From the NCBI RefSeq assembly GCF_000275845.1, contig NW_006766917.1:8293-72292 (forward strand): a stretch of 64,000 bases of DNA. The letters are read 5' to 3'. Source of the stretch: Dichomitus squalens LYAD-421 SS1. Lineage: Eukaryota > Basidiomycota > Agaricomycetes > Polyporales > Polyporaceae. The notes under the pieces were generated by a model. It was not told the origin of the DNA, ran no database searches, and worked only from the letters and a program-made list of their open reading frames with translations. Shown piece after piece: positions 11,573 to 23,250 of the stretch (the stretch's first letter is position 1; each line of letters begins with the position of its first letter). Position numbers and translations under genes: made by a program.

Positions 11573-13187
11573 CTACACATCTAGATCGATCCCCAGGAAG
11601 TATGCCTTGAGCTCGCCTACCACGGTCTCCGCGTCCTCAATCTCGAATCCCGGCGATAACTGCACGATGAGATGCTCGAGGTACCGATATGCCCCCGGGG
11701 CCAGCTGCTCGAGCATGCGCCGAAATCCCACCTTGATGTTGTCCCGGCTGAACGGGTACACGGGCGGCCGACACGCGTGGTAGTACACCATGCGGAGCGT
11801 CTTGAGGTGGACGGTGAAGAAGTCGACGTCCTTGGTGTCCGGTAGGACGGAAGAGGTCGGGCCAATACGCGTTCCCGGGTCCGTTGCTGGGATGGTCGAT
11901 CGTGACGAGAACAACGGTCTCCAAAGCGGGGAGCCGGCGGAGGGCAGTCGTGGCGCTCGAAATGAACGGTGCTACGAGGGCGGTGAACGGCGCAGCGGCG
12001 TTCACCAGCACATGCCTCACGTACAGTTGACAAATCCGCCACCTCGTCCGAAAGCAGATGGTTCAGCCAGATGTCGGGCTGGTCGTGGTGCGACTTGCCG
12101 AGCAGGGTAACATTGGACCCTCCTCGAACGGCATTGCCAGGGGTGGCGACAGTGACGGAGAACTCCAAACCCCCGCTGTTCGCCGTGGTGTCTGGGGACA
12201 CTGCAACTTGCAAGTGGGTAGGTCGTCCTTGTAGTCTATCTCTTAGCAGATGGCCATAGCGAAAACCTGCAAATGGTATGTGGTCGTGAATCACTTGGAG
12301 CGCCACGGCGTGGTGATGAGGAGGGAAGAGCGAGAGGTTCGTGTCATGCAGGATAACTCGGCGGACAGGCACGGATTCTGGCAGCGGTACAGGCACCCCA
12401 GCAGAGTTGACATGCGGGGAACGTTTGACAGTACGAAATTTCTCAGGTTGGGACATGTATGGATGAGAGAGTGGATATGGGCATGAATAGAACCAGACCT
12501 GCTCGGAACTATCACGAGGCGAGTGAGAGACGAGATCGGTTGCCAAAGAGTCGGGTCCGGCAGGCGGATCGGGACGCCCTCCAGGCAGAGGTGTTCGAGT
12601 GCCGGGTACTGCCTGTGGTCTAGAGTAAAGGTACGCTCGCGCCACATGTGGTCATTGTTATACCCCAAGGATAACGCTTTGAATCGTGGACGAAGGACAG
12701 GTGACGCCATCATCCCCTCGAACGCGTCGACGGGGGAGGAATGGGTTCGTAACAGGTGGACTCCTTGAAGTCGAGAGCTTGCGGCTGCATCGTACAGGCT
12801 GAAAACGTTGACATTCCTGCCCGAATCAACGATCAGTGTCTTCGATGATGCCACAATTTGAGAGAGAGACAGAGCGCGAGGACCGGAAGAGGCATATTGC
12901 ACGGAGCCCGAAGCGCCCCCGAGGTGATATGGGCCCTCCAGATCGGCCGCGAACAAGCGACGACACGGAGACGGCGATATGTTTGGGAGATAGTTGATCA
13001 ACGCGGTGCTGTCCTTGAACGACGGCTTGCAAAATAAGTTGAACGCATGCGGAAGTTCGTCCGACCTCGTGAACAAGAGTTCCTCGAGGATACAAGCAAG
13101 GAGCTCGACGGGCAGAGAGATACGAAGGACTCCGTCTCGCATTGATTTCCTCACTGAGATACTTGAGAGTCCCACGTAGGTCGTCAC
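11573..13187 (-). pseudogene. Broken F-box/leucine-rich-type gene
   Basis: Read on the minus strand, the first frame (13187 to about 12400) starts with an F-box-like element (SLPVELLACILEELLF) and continues with leucine-rich segments (YPALEHLCLEGVPIRL, CPNLRNFVLSN). The homologous protein then continues in a second frame (LSLFPPHHHAVALQVIH, up to about 12010), a third (RRLPALETVVLVTIDHPSN) and a fourth (TVHLKTLRMVYYHACRPP to the stop at 11573). The same order of segments occurs in one frame in the intact paralogue at 26926-28629, for example TIALQVL and LPLLDTIVLSH. Three frame changes without plausible introns at those points indicate a pseudogene, or a region of poor sequence accuracy. F-box proteins normally recruit substrates to SCF ubiquitin ligases. 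Confidence 0.7.
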
Positions 13188-14267
13188 ATAGAGATGCGAG
13201 CTAAATCAGACAAAGTCAGAAGGATTGAACCTCGGCACATCGAAGCGACTAGGAGACGCACACTGTGCTCACTACACAGAAACCTTACACTCAGCGGCCT
13301 TGGACATTGACACAAATTTGGTATACGTACTCGAGATTCTTCATCTCACTGTTGAGCGAGCCAAGGAAGATTTTGTAGCATTCCCGGACCCTAACAAGAC
13401 TAGCTGATGCCATATTGAGCAACTCGTTCCGATTATCCTGGAGCTACGTGGCAGATTCAAGATGACAAGCCTAGTGAGCAAGGCTCATGGACCCGTGGGA
13501 AACGTACGCAAGGTAGTGCAGCAAGATGGCCGAGGACAACGTGCGGACACGTTGGCGCCTTCGCTTCACCAGACATGCGAGGAAGCACAGGCCTCGACGC
13601 AGCTGCGGTGCCGGCTTCCTTCCCATTGAGACGACCTCGGTGACAAATGACTCTCGCCTCGTGCGAAGTAGGCGAGATACGTTGGTCATTTGGCGGACAT
13701 CACCGACGTTTTGTATCTTCGCGAACGTGGACGATTCGGGCGGAGGGACTCCATGCGTTTCCTGTTGTTCAGAGGGGCGTATGATACATCAGGGTGAATG
13801 ATTATGTCAAGTCCCACCGCAGATGATACAATGCCGTTATTGCAATATTCATAAAAGCCAGTGTTAACTTGTGAGTACAAGAGATAGAATATATGGTGGC
13901 ATGCGGACGGCGTTTGGTATGAGACCGCAACCTACGGTTGAGAAGGAGAACGGCCCCTTGCGACTCATCACAAGGCGACATGCTTGGCAGGTTGGCTTAC
14001 CAGCGGAGACCGATTGAGTCGAATCGAACTTGGTGTGGCGAGATGGGTGCGCAGTGCACTACGCAACGGTGGGACTCGGAGTCTAAGTAACTTGAAGCTT
14101 TGAAGCACCATGTAAGTAACGGTGTCGACCTGGCGTGCCGATCCGATGTCGCACGCCAACCCGTTGGCACGTGGCTCACAGCTTGCTCGTGTACCCCTAC
14201 CAGCCCTAGCCCACGTCCATCTATTTTCTCGTTTTTCCCCTCCTCTACTACTCGCACTACTCCGTTC
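13188..14267. other. Spacer between F-box relic and SMN gene
   Basis: No coding region recognised. The last 60 bases before the ATG at 14268 are C/T-rich and read like a leader of the SMN gene. Confidence 0.45.
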
Positions 14268-15329
14268 ATGCGCCCTATAATCTCTTATGACGACATAACG
14301 ACCCCTCAGCCAGCGTTACCTCCCCCACCACCAAACCCAAAACACCAAGCGAACTCTTCAAACCCTCAGCCCCCCGCGAAGAAGCGCAAGACTGGCCCTA
14401 ACCAACGGCAAAGAGGCGCTGCTAACGGTCGTGTTGGGCAACCCGTGCAGCATTGGGACGACCCAGGAAACCAGGGGATGCAGATGAGCTATGACGACGC
14501 GCCCAGGCAGACTGAGGTGAGAGGGGAAGAAGAAGAGGAATGGGATGAGGAAGAGGAGAGCCGCGAGCTGTCGCATGATGAGATCTGGGACGACTCGGCG
14601 TTGATCGATGCGTGGAACAGTGCCGCTGCTGAGTATGAGGTGCGATTCTCTCCCTTGGGCCAGCGATGCGAAGTGATATGTTGTATGACCGGACTGACGT
14701 TTTGATGGGGTTTGTAGGCGTTTCACGGGCCTGGAAAGAGTTGGAAGCAGGAGCCGGTCAAGAAATCGCCTCTGTACGTCTTACTCTCACATCCTCCGCT
14801 GGATAGTTACTCAACCCCTCGTCAGCAGCTGGTACAACGTCCCTCCCGAGAAGACCTCAAAGGGCAAGTTAAAAGCGGCGCCCAGTAAGACGAACGGCAT
14901 CGCTGTAGAAGCAGAAATGAACGGAAGAACCGAAGCGGCCGATTCGAGCCCTCTCAACTTCGACACTTTTGTGCCGACGCACGACCCATCCCTCGCGCCC
15001 GCGGGGCCCTCGCTGAGCGTCCCAGCCATCAACGCCGCTACGTTGGGTAGTGGTGCGGAAGCAGCTATCGTAAGCCAGGACGAGGCGTTCTCGAACGCGA
15101 TGACGGCCATGTACTGGAGCGGATACTGGACAGCGGTCTACCACGTACGTTAAACTGGACACATCCTCTCAGCTCGTGAACTGACATCATTGTCCCCTCG
15201 TAGTGTCGCCGTAACGAATCGGCACCTCAAAATGGTGCTGCTGAAGAATACGCAGCTGACCAGATTGAAGATGGCCTCGAGGAAGGCGAGGAGGACGATG
15301 ACGAGGACATGCTTCCAGCGCAGAGGTGA
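14268..15329 (+). CDS. SMN1: SMN (survival motor neuron) protein
   Basis: Core of the SMN complex, which loads Sm rings on spliceosomal snRNAs. Four exons: 14268-14639, 14718-14773, about 14826-15144 and 15204-15329, giving about 290 residues. The N-terminal Gemin2-binding helix is visible at about residues 107-127 (WDDSALIDAWNSAAAEYE, then AFHGPGKSW in exon 2). The C-terminal YG-zipper for oligomerisation is at the end of exon 3 (AMYWSGYWTAVYH). Between them lies a Pro/Lys-rich, low-complexity linker. No Tudor domain is seen, as in the short SMN of fission yeast. The protein ends in an acidic tail (EEGEEDDDEDM). The exon 3 acceptor could be at 14825 or 14828 (NAGNAG-like), changing one residue. 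All junctions keep frame, so the gene looks intact. Confidence 0.88.
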
Positions 15330-16156
15330 TGGCTCGCGCTGCTTGAACGGATAGATGCTCTGGCTGTTGTGCCATCTTCCTGTAGGTGTCTGTTTGCTGA
15401 ATGTATTGCCACCCATCCATGCTTACACTTCTCGTGGATGATTGGTGTTCACAAGTTCCGACACATGTGATACAGTGAGTGCTTGCTCTATCTCGCATGA
15501 CGGATGCTTGTTGTATACATATGATGCGACGACGGTAAGAACATTTGTAGGTGAGAGGTTCGCTCGTTGTTGTGCGGAATGGTCGGATCAAGTGACTACC
15601 CGTCTGTTCGTCCTGGCGGACCGACAGTAAAGTGGAACTGTTGTCTCAGGTTCGTGAGGGTGTCGTGATACGCAATATAGATATTGCAACCATACCGGAG
15701 TATTCCTCGAGGCCTCATGTCCAGACGCATGAGATAGGTAGGGTTCTATGTCCGGCTACATGCTGTATATGTTTCGCTTCATGTGTATGTGGCCATCAAG
15801 TCGTTGCCTTGCACACTTGATATTTTTTGCTGCTGGCCGGTCACCATTCGCAGTCAGATGATCACATATGACGAACCAACTTGGCCGTATGCGCAGAATA
15901 CCCAACAGCGCTGAATGCTGTGAAGGACGGCCACACGCAGTCAAGGTCCTGTCCTTGGCTTCCGCAGATGTCCGTCTTACACAGATGAGTATGCAAAGAC
16001 CATGGCTTATAAGTCTCACAGATCGTTTCTGGAGAAGAGCACCCGGTGTTGGCGTCAGATGGTAGGAGAGATAAGAACAGGGATCCATTCGGTTCTTAGG
16101 ATCCTGATTCCCTCGACCGTTCCGTCCACTGCTGTAGTCTCACTCAGCCGCCCACA
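15330..16156. other. No recognisable gene
   Basis: Contains the SMN 3' region and short frames only. Nothing assignable before the F-box-like start at 16157. Confidence 0.45.
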
Positions 16157-17629
16157 ATGGACGTCATCCTCCCTCCTCCCCCTCCCATCTCCAGGCACAT
16201 TCCCGTCGACGTCTGCGAGAACATCATCGACCAGCTATATTCTGCTTTCAATGTCTCAGAGCAAGTTGAATATGTTTCCGCCTTGCGTCGATGCGCTCTG
16301 GAGTGCAAAGACTGGCGGGTCCGCTCCCAAATGAGGCTATTCGTCTCCGTTATCCTCCATGACATAGCAGCACTTCATAAGATTGCGGCTGTTCTCGACA
16401 CGGGCCTCATCTGAGGGACTACGTCCACGAAGTGATCCTTGTGGGACGTACCCTGCACACCACAGTAGGTCCTCTCTCACCCTTTCCTGCTACCTTCTGC
16501 GGGAAGCTTCCAAGGCTCAATATGCTACGTACAAGACGCGTTGGCGGAGAAGAGACCTGGTATCCTCGAGCGTCCCAATCGGGAACTGGAAAGCCTCTAC
16601 AGTACCTTCCCCTTCATTGTCGCTTCTCTCTCCTCCCCTCTCCATTCACAACAATCACTCGCCTACATATGGAATGGGTTACATTCTATTGCTTCAGTGA
16701 TTTTGTGAGAATGGTTCACTCCCTTTCAAAGCTGCAGGGCGTGTCTTGCGTTGGAGAAGGAGGTCACAGAAGATGCTGTATATGTGTATATGTAAACCCA
16801 ATACCCTCGTCGGGAATGCTTCTGCGAACCTATCATAGTACTGTGTGTTACGCTTGGTCCTCTCCCAGCATATTACGCAGCGCGGACCGATAAGAGCCGT
16901 GCTCCTGCTGCGCATTTTTCCACCAAACCTCCTGTTTTGGGTATGTGCTCTATGGTACTATTCCATTGCACGCTTGTAACATCCCCATGCCAGTGCTCCC
17001 CACAGAACGCCGACACACGCTGCGTCAATACATTGGTATCGGCGTGTGGGACTGGTCTCAGGCAGTTGTCAGTCGACATGCCCTTCATTCACGATGCCAA
17101 GATGAGAATGACTATACCAGGTGTAGCAATCTCACTTGTTGAAATGAATGCGATGTGCAGCTCCGACACTAATACCCACGCGTCAATACAACTCGCCATG
17201 TATATGACGAAGGGGATCGACTTGAGCCCCTGCTCGGCGCTCGAGGATTTAGAGATTTGGGTGTATCCGGAGTTTTTGACAGACAGAGCGGCCCCCGGCA
17301 GTGTGGCGACAATGCTCAAACTATGGAGGGCTGATGTCCCCATTCAAGTTGTTCGTCTCCAGCCACGCTTGGCATCCCTGTTCACTCGACAGAGATCTGC
17401 AGACATTCTCAGCACAATCGGCCATGCTCTGGAGGAGGTGCCGCGTAACACTGCGGCACCACCGAGCGTAGACGAAGTCATCAGTGAGCCCTCCGCGCGA
17501 TGGCAAGTAACAGACAGCATCTATGACTGGGAAGTTTGGCGAAATTGGTGGTGGGCGCATATACAAGGGAGCTTTCCGACGTTCATGAGTTCAGGCGGGC
17601 TTGTGATGAGTTCCTCAATGTGTGAGTGA
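16157..17629 (+). pseudogene. F-box-like gene with a frame break
   Basis: The ATG at 16157 opens a frame with a Pro-rich start, an F-box-like helix (IPVDVCENIIDQLYSAF) and a typical continuation (LRRCALECKDWRVRSQMRLF). This frame stops at 16414. The next expected segment (PHLRDYVHEVILVGRT) is one frame over from about 16405, so about one base is missing or gained near 16395-16405. It continues through FVRMVHSLSKLQGVSC to about 16760. A C-terminal part in another frame runs from about 16940 to TGA at 17627-17629 (SALEDLEIWVYPEF, YDWEVWRNWWWAHIQG); an intron between about 16760 and 16940 could explain this second change. It belongs to a different F-box subfamily from the cluster at 26.7-36.8 kb. 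Because only one certain break is seen, a sequencing error in a real gene is also possible. Confidence 0.6.
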
Positions 17630-18584
17630 TTTCTCGAATGTGTTATTGTTTGCAAGTACAAGACTACCTCTGAAACTCTGTTTTATGATCCAACAGCCCA
17701 GGATGACCGGCAGTTTTGGCAGGACAGCGGTGCTACACCCCCCGTGCCTGTAGCGACCTCTCCTGTGCCCACAGAGGACTCACCTCAGGTAGGCTGCTAC
17801 ACCATCACCGAGATGTGTCGCTGAATGCAGTGCTAGCTTTCCAAAATACCACGTGCACGCGCGCATACGATGTAGATCATGGCCGCATGGGGCGGTATGT
17901 ACACGAGCTGTGCGTTTTCGGGACTATCGACGCGAATGGTCCGCCATGTCTACTGCACTGCCATCCGACGGGAGGTGTGGGGCCTGCTCAGACATGAGGT
18001 TGGCGAGGGGAGCGAAGATGAGGGGAAGCAGACAGACGGATGTGTTTTGGATGCCACCAACAGATATCCATTCGTGATCATCATGCATGACTGTTGTTCC
18101 GAAGGTCTGACCAATGTGACAGAGTGTCCTACAATCTATATTCATTTGGCGCAAGGTCATTTGTCCAATGCTACAGTTGTGTGGTGACTAAACAATCTGA
18201 CTGGTCTGTAGATATAAGCGGAATCATCGTTCTGAAATCGTGAGCACGGGGTGATACAACAAGTCTGGTACGAGCCACTATCTCCAATCGATCTCCATCG
18301 TCGCCCTTCGCGTTGATGCACCAGGTGGCTACCGGACTGAGCCCATCACTGCAGAGTGTCGGGCACAAATCACTCACTGTATGTGACACAGTTCCATGGT
18401 CGGCTCTAGGCCTGAAGAATGGTCACACGAAGCACAGCACAGGTTCTGTCCTTGACTCCCGCAAACACATCTCGTCGAACACGCACCTGGATTCAACATG
18501 ACGGTCGATAAGGTCCAGGGACTACCGGAGCACGCTATACGGTACTGATTCAGTTTCTCAGCAAAGTAGGTATCGACATGTTGA
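17630..18584. other. No recognisable gene
   Basis: Short frames only; nothing with recognisable family features between the F-box-like gene and the left arm of the inverted repeat. Confidence 0.4.
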
Positions 18585-18816
18585 GACTCACTAGTCTGAG
18601 ACTCAGCCTTGCAATGCGACGTGTCTACTGCGCACAGTCCGAGTCGTCCATTCCTGACAGACGATTTGACCACAAAGGCGTTGGATCGCATGCCTTCTCC
18701 TGCCGTCAGTATTAGCGGCAGGGGTGACTACGAGCCCGAGTAGGACGAGGCGCGAACGTCGATTGCCACCAGTGGGCTAACCATCGACGGGGCGGCTGAC
18801 ACCTCGGTGCGCATAG
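18585..18816 (+). repeat. Left arm of a diverged inverted repeat
   Basis: About 230 bases match the reverse complement of 22171-22400 with roughly 85-90% identity by eye. Shared blocks include GACTCA at the start, CAGCCTTGCAATGCGAC, CACAGTCCGAGTCGTCCAT, GACGGGGCGGCTGACACCTC and GCGCATAG at the end. Similarity fades quickly outside these limits. The arms enclose the TOP2 relic. I do not recognise the repeat family; no transposase is visible between the arms. Confidence 0.75.
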
Positions 18817-19188
18817 TGTGCTGCGACGGAGACGAAGTCGGTACTAAAATTCCGATAGGTAGAGGGGATATGGAGCGAGCGTACGTGATTGCGGATCAGC
18901 CATAAGGACATCTGCAAGCACAAGGCTCGCCCAGTAGGATCAGGGCAGCAGTCTGCCTGGTGTCATAGGCGTCTGTGTCACGTGCTGGATGCGGTGAGGG
19001 CAGATCGCGCGAACGCGTTTGCCGATCGCGACTCGACACCTCTTCGCTGGACCCTCTGCTTACTGGTTCACTGCTACACTGCGGTGGTAGACCTTTAGTG
19101 GTCGACCTCCAGCACGATCAGTGGCTCCGAGGAGCGCTTTGATCTCGATATATTGGGCTCTGAGTCCGACGACTTCATTACTAACCAT

Positions 19189-20764
19189 GATGGCTAGTAC
19201 GAATGAGGCTCCTGCGCAGAAGACAGCTACAAATGCCGATACGGAGGCGGACGACTAGGACGATGGCATTGCTTCTGCCGCGGGTCCGTCTTCGCCCGCG
19301 CCCGCATTGAAAGGGACCAACAAAAAGAAGAGCGCAACAGAGATGTCCACCAAAGTGTGTTACGCTTATGCAAACTCGTTACATGCGCCGTAACCATCGC
19401 TTGTAGCTCTCGCAAATGGAGCATATCCCCAAGCGACCCGACACCTCGTATATTTGAAGCGTGGAGACGACCACTGCCACTGTGTGGACGTGGGACTCTC
19501 ACCACAAACGCGTGGTTTACAGGGAGGTCAAGTACGTCCTCGAGTTCTTCAAAATTGTAGACGAGATCCTCGTCAACGCGGCGGTTCATAAGGTGAGCGT
19601 GAATGTCGTTCCCGTCTCGCGCCCCTTTGGCGCTCACTTTGGATTCAGATCAACGACCCGAGCATGGTCATCATCAAGGTGACGATAGACATTGAGAACA
19701 ATATGATCTCGGTGTGCAACAACGGAAGAGGTATTCCAATCGAGATACACTCGGAGGAAACGATCTACATCCCCGAACTCATCTTCGGCCACCTCTCCTC
19801 ATCCGAAGATGACGGCAAAGGGAAGAAGCTCACAGGTGGTCGCAATGGTGACGGAGCGACGCTGGCGAACATATACTCGACCGAGTTCACTGTGGAGACG
19901 GTGGACAAGATCACGAGCCAGAAGTACGTGCAGACGTGGACGGAGAACATGAACAAGGTGGGCAAGGCGAAGATCACGAAGAACGAGCGTGGGGAGGAGT
20001 ACACGCGCGTCACGTTCAAGTCCGACCTGAAACGATGTGGGATGAAGTCCATCGACGATGACGCCGCCTCGCTCCTGGAGAAGCGCGTGTACGACTTGGC
20101 GGGCACGGTCAAGGACGTGAAAGTGTTCCTCAACGAGGAACAGCTGAAGATCAAGAACTTTAAGGAGTACGTCGAGCTGTTCGTGAAATCCTCCGCCGAG
20201 GCCGCGGCGAATGACACAGACGGAGCGGCGCAACTCGAGACATGCGTCATACACGAGTCGCTGGCTGGGGGGCGATGGGAGGTCGCGTGCGCAGCGTCAG
20301 ACGGGGCGTTCCAGCAGGTATCGTTCGTAAATCTGATCTCGACGTCCAAGGGCGGGACGCACGTGAACCACATCGCGGACCAGATCACGGAACATCTCGT
20401 TACTGCGGTCGCGAAGAACATGGCCGCGGCGGCGGCGAGGCCGGCGCAGATCAAGAACCACATGTGGATATTTGTGAAATTGTGAATGCGCTGGTGGAGA
20501 ACCCGACGTTCGACTCGCAGGCGAAGGAGACGCTGACGCTGCCCGCGAGCAAGTTTGGGTCGGAGCCGAGACTTTCGGAAGTCTTTATGGAGAAGGGTAT
20601 GTCCATGGTGTGCAGGAATGTGGGCGATTACTAAGTTGCTTCGTCTGCCTCTAGTCGCCAAGTCTTCCATCGTCGACCATGTCCTGAACTGGGCGGAATT
20701 GAAGGCAGACCGACGGCCTAAGAAAACTGACGGTAGTCAGAGGTCTAGGTTGGTCAAATCGTCG
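19189..20764 (+). pseudogene. TOP2: Truncated, disrupted DNA topoisomerase II 5' copy
   Basis: This matches the N-terminal ATPase (GHKL) and transducer part of eukaryotic topoisomerase II only. Visible in order: MEHIPKRPDT; REVKYVLEFFKIVDEILV; NNGRGIPIEIHSEETIYI; GHLSSSEDDGKGKKLTGG; the transducer SFVNLISTSKGGTHVNHI; then VENPTFDSQAKETLTL and KKTDGSQRSR, after which homology stops. The toprim, cleavage and C-terminal regions are absent. Disruptions: TAG at about 19255 in the acidic leader, TGA in place of Gly after PDTSYI (about 19451), and a frameshift at 20472-20487 caused by an 8-base near-tandem duplication. ATP-site residues are also changed: NAAVHK replaces NAADNK and GRNGDGAT replaces GRNGYGAK. 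Introns are retained (e.g. about 19353-19404, 19593-19648 and 20598-20654), so this is a DNA-level copy, not a retrocopy. Confidence 0.88.
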
Positions 20765-22170
20765 TAAGGATCGCGGCATATGACTTACCAGGCTTTGGCC
20801 AGGATCACCAGCGTAACCAAGCTTTAATATAAGGTCGGCACTGGCTGGAATTTTCGCCTTGCTAGGTTGTCCTGATGTATAGGGTCCCAGATGCAGTGCA
20901 AGATCGGCACCGAAGCACATTGAAGGTCATGTTTTGCTTGACATCTCCGGGGGCGTCATGAGCGGATGTTTGCCGCTTCCAGGGCTTTTCTGAGCTATCG
21001 CGTCTTGAACCTGTCGACCAAGCATCCCACAACCTAGAGACAACCCAAGGCGAAAACGCGTCGGCTGCCATAATGGAGAGCGTCGCACAGAGGTTCATTT
21101 CTTTCAGTCACTGCTGGCGATCAGGGCTCCAGTACTTGGTGTCAGCTGGACAAGTGCGGCGACGATCGACCTTTTTCACCCCCGCTTCCCGTTCTTCTAG
21201 CTAACTTCTCTACCAGTGAAACCGAGAAGAGGTGGCGTCAAGCGATCCAGAGCCGATGATGGCTGACCTCTTGTTCGCTTCCCAAGCTGAGCCGAGTACG
21301 GACGCACTCAGCGATCGTGATCGTGGCGTGAAGAGCCATGTCACGTTCGGCTCTGCGTGCTCTTCCTGGTGGTTCGGGTGCGTCCCAATATGCCTGGGTT
21401 ACATCCTATCGGCAGCAAGTCTCATCATCGCTGGGTCGACAAACAATGCCGACTTGGGTTAACGGTATGTAGTGTGGAATGGAGTCACATGCACTTATGA
21501 TCACCCCGCATTAATTCATTGAAACAGCTGCTGCCACCCAGACACCCACCATCACAGTTGACCGTTTTGACCCGAGATAAGGAGCTCTGGCTGAGCGAGC
21601 CATGACCTAACTCGGCTGACCACTTAGTCCCCCGAAGCCGAACCGATCGCCATCGATCACCGCCAGCCTCTATCCTCCTGGCCTATAAGAACCCTCCTCC
21701 TGTCCTCACCTCTCTGTCCTTAGAACTTCCGTCTTCTCTTACTTCTCTCAATGCTCTAGGTGCGCCGGCGACTCGCATCAGCCTCTTGATGTTGGGTCGC
21801 TGGCTGTACGCTCTGCTGCGAGAGATGTAAAATTGGGTTTGTTCTCACCGCTTCTCCTGGTGAGGACAACATCAGTCTACGGGCACCTCCTCACGACGCT
21901 GTACGTCGCATTCCGTGTCTAACATCTTCCCTCATACTGAATTTCAGCTCCCAGTCCACGTCGGCGGTGCCCAGCGATCCTTGGTACGTCCTTCCTTATA
22001 TCGTGCATGGTCCGCCACTCATGGTAGTGGCACGCAGACCGCTGCCCCAATCCTATTGGGCGAGTCTTGCGCTTGCAGACTCCTTATGGCTGATACGCAA
22101 CAATGTACGCTCCCTGTCCCCTCCACATGGGCCGAATCGTACCCACGTCATCACCGTTACAGCCTTAGGC
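20765..22170. other. Non-coding spacer inside the inverted-repeat block
   Basis: No recognisable gene. A promoter-like CTATAAG occurs at about 21682-21688, followed by a C/T-rich stretch ending in an ATG that meets a stop after two codons. The frames after it do not resemble a family I know. Confidence 0.4.
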
Positions 22171-22400
22171 TATGCGCATCGAGGTGTCAGCCGCCCCGTC
22201 GATGGTCAGCCCACCTGTTGGCATTCGACGTTCGCGCCGCATCCTACTCGGGCTCGTCACCCCTGCCGCAAAACACTGACGGCAGGGGAAGGTAGGCGAG
22301 CCAACGCCTTTCCGGTCAAGTCGTCTGTCAAGGATGGACGACTCGGACTGTGCGGAGTGGATGCGTCGCATTGCAAGGCTGAGCCTCCGCATGGTGAGTC
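22171..22400 (-). repeat. Right arm of the inverted repeat
   Basis: Reverse complement partner of 18585-18816. Both arms can be translated into a similar peptide (NAFPVKSSVKDGRLGLCGVD here, NAFVVKSSVRNGRLGLCAVD in the left arm on the minus strand). This is probably just a consequence of sequence identity, but it could reflect an old coding origin. Confidence 0.75.
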
Positions 22401-23250
22401 CTCACCTAACGCAGTATGGTAGTGGGAGGCTGACAGATCATTGCTGTAAAGCGTACGCTGGGCCTTGGCAATGTGGCTGCACAGACTATGAGGTGCGTCT
22501 TCAACTAAGCTGTTGCTCACTGACGTCCGTGGGGCATTTGTAGGTGGGGTCATGTTTCGTCTTACTATGTAATATGTCAGGTGAGTGCAGGGGGAGATAT
22601 TTTAGTACCGAAGTAGGCAAATATAGGCCTCGTTAGTGTTTCATTGTAGTCCGGTTAGTACTATGAATCGATCTTCTTCCGTTCGCATTAGATAGCGATT
22701 ATGAGACAAATGGCGAAAATGTGAGCACTCCGTATCGTATTGTTACAATCAATGCTGCAGTAAGTAAACCCTCTCGGATTCTCATATGCCCCTCCCAGTG
22801 AAGAGTCCTTGCTACACGTGCATCATGTGTTATAGGGTACAATGTGGACCAAACACCTCATATCTTCTCGCCTTCACCGTCCCTGAACTAATGCCTGCAT
22901 CATACTAGCTCGACAACGCGCGCTATTGTCACCTCCGGTATACATGTCGCCTTATCATGATTGCATGCCTCCAGTGTTATGAGTTTCCCATCTGAGCTCA
23001 AGACGGACCTCAGCCCATTCAGCCTCGCAGACATAACCTAAGGTACCGGAGGTCTCCTGAGACCTACCTCACGTCTTGAAACACGCAGCCGTCCGAGCTA
23101 ACGACCTCCACACGAATCAGGACATACTGCTAGACAGACCTGGCCACTTCACGTGGCCAGCAATTGGTAGGCTATGCGGCAGTCACAAGAAGCGAAACCC
23201 TTCTCTCGAAGGCATGAATGTCGTGATACAATACATGAGAGTAGCGGCTA
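22401..23250. other. No recognisable gene
   Basis: A/T-richer than its surroundings, with only short frames; includes the 3' side of the NIC96/NUP93 gene. Confidence 0.4.

Noticed and set aside
18585..22400. Complete DNA transposon
   Set aside because: Inverted arms exist but no transposase frame or clear target-site duplication was found.
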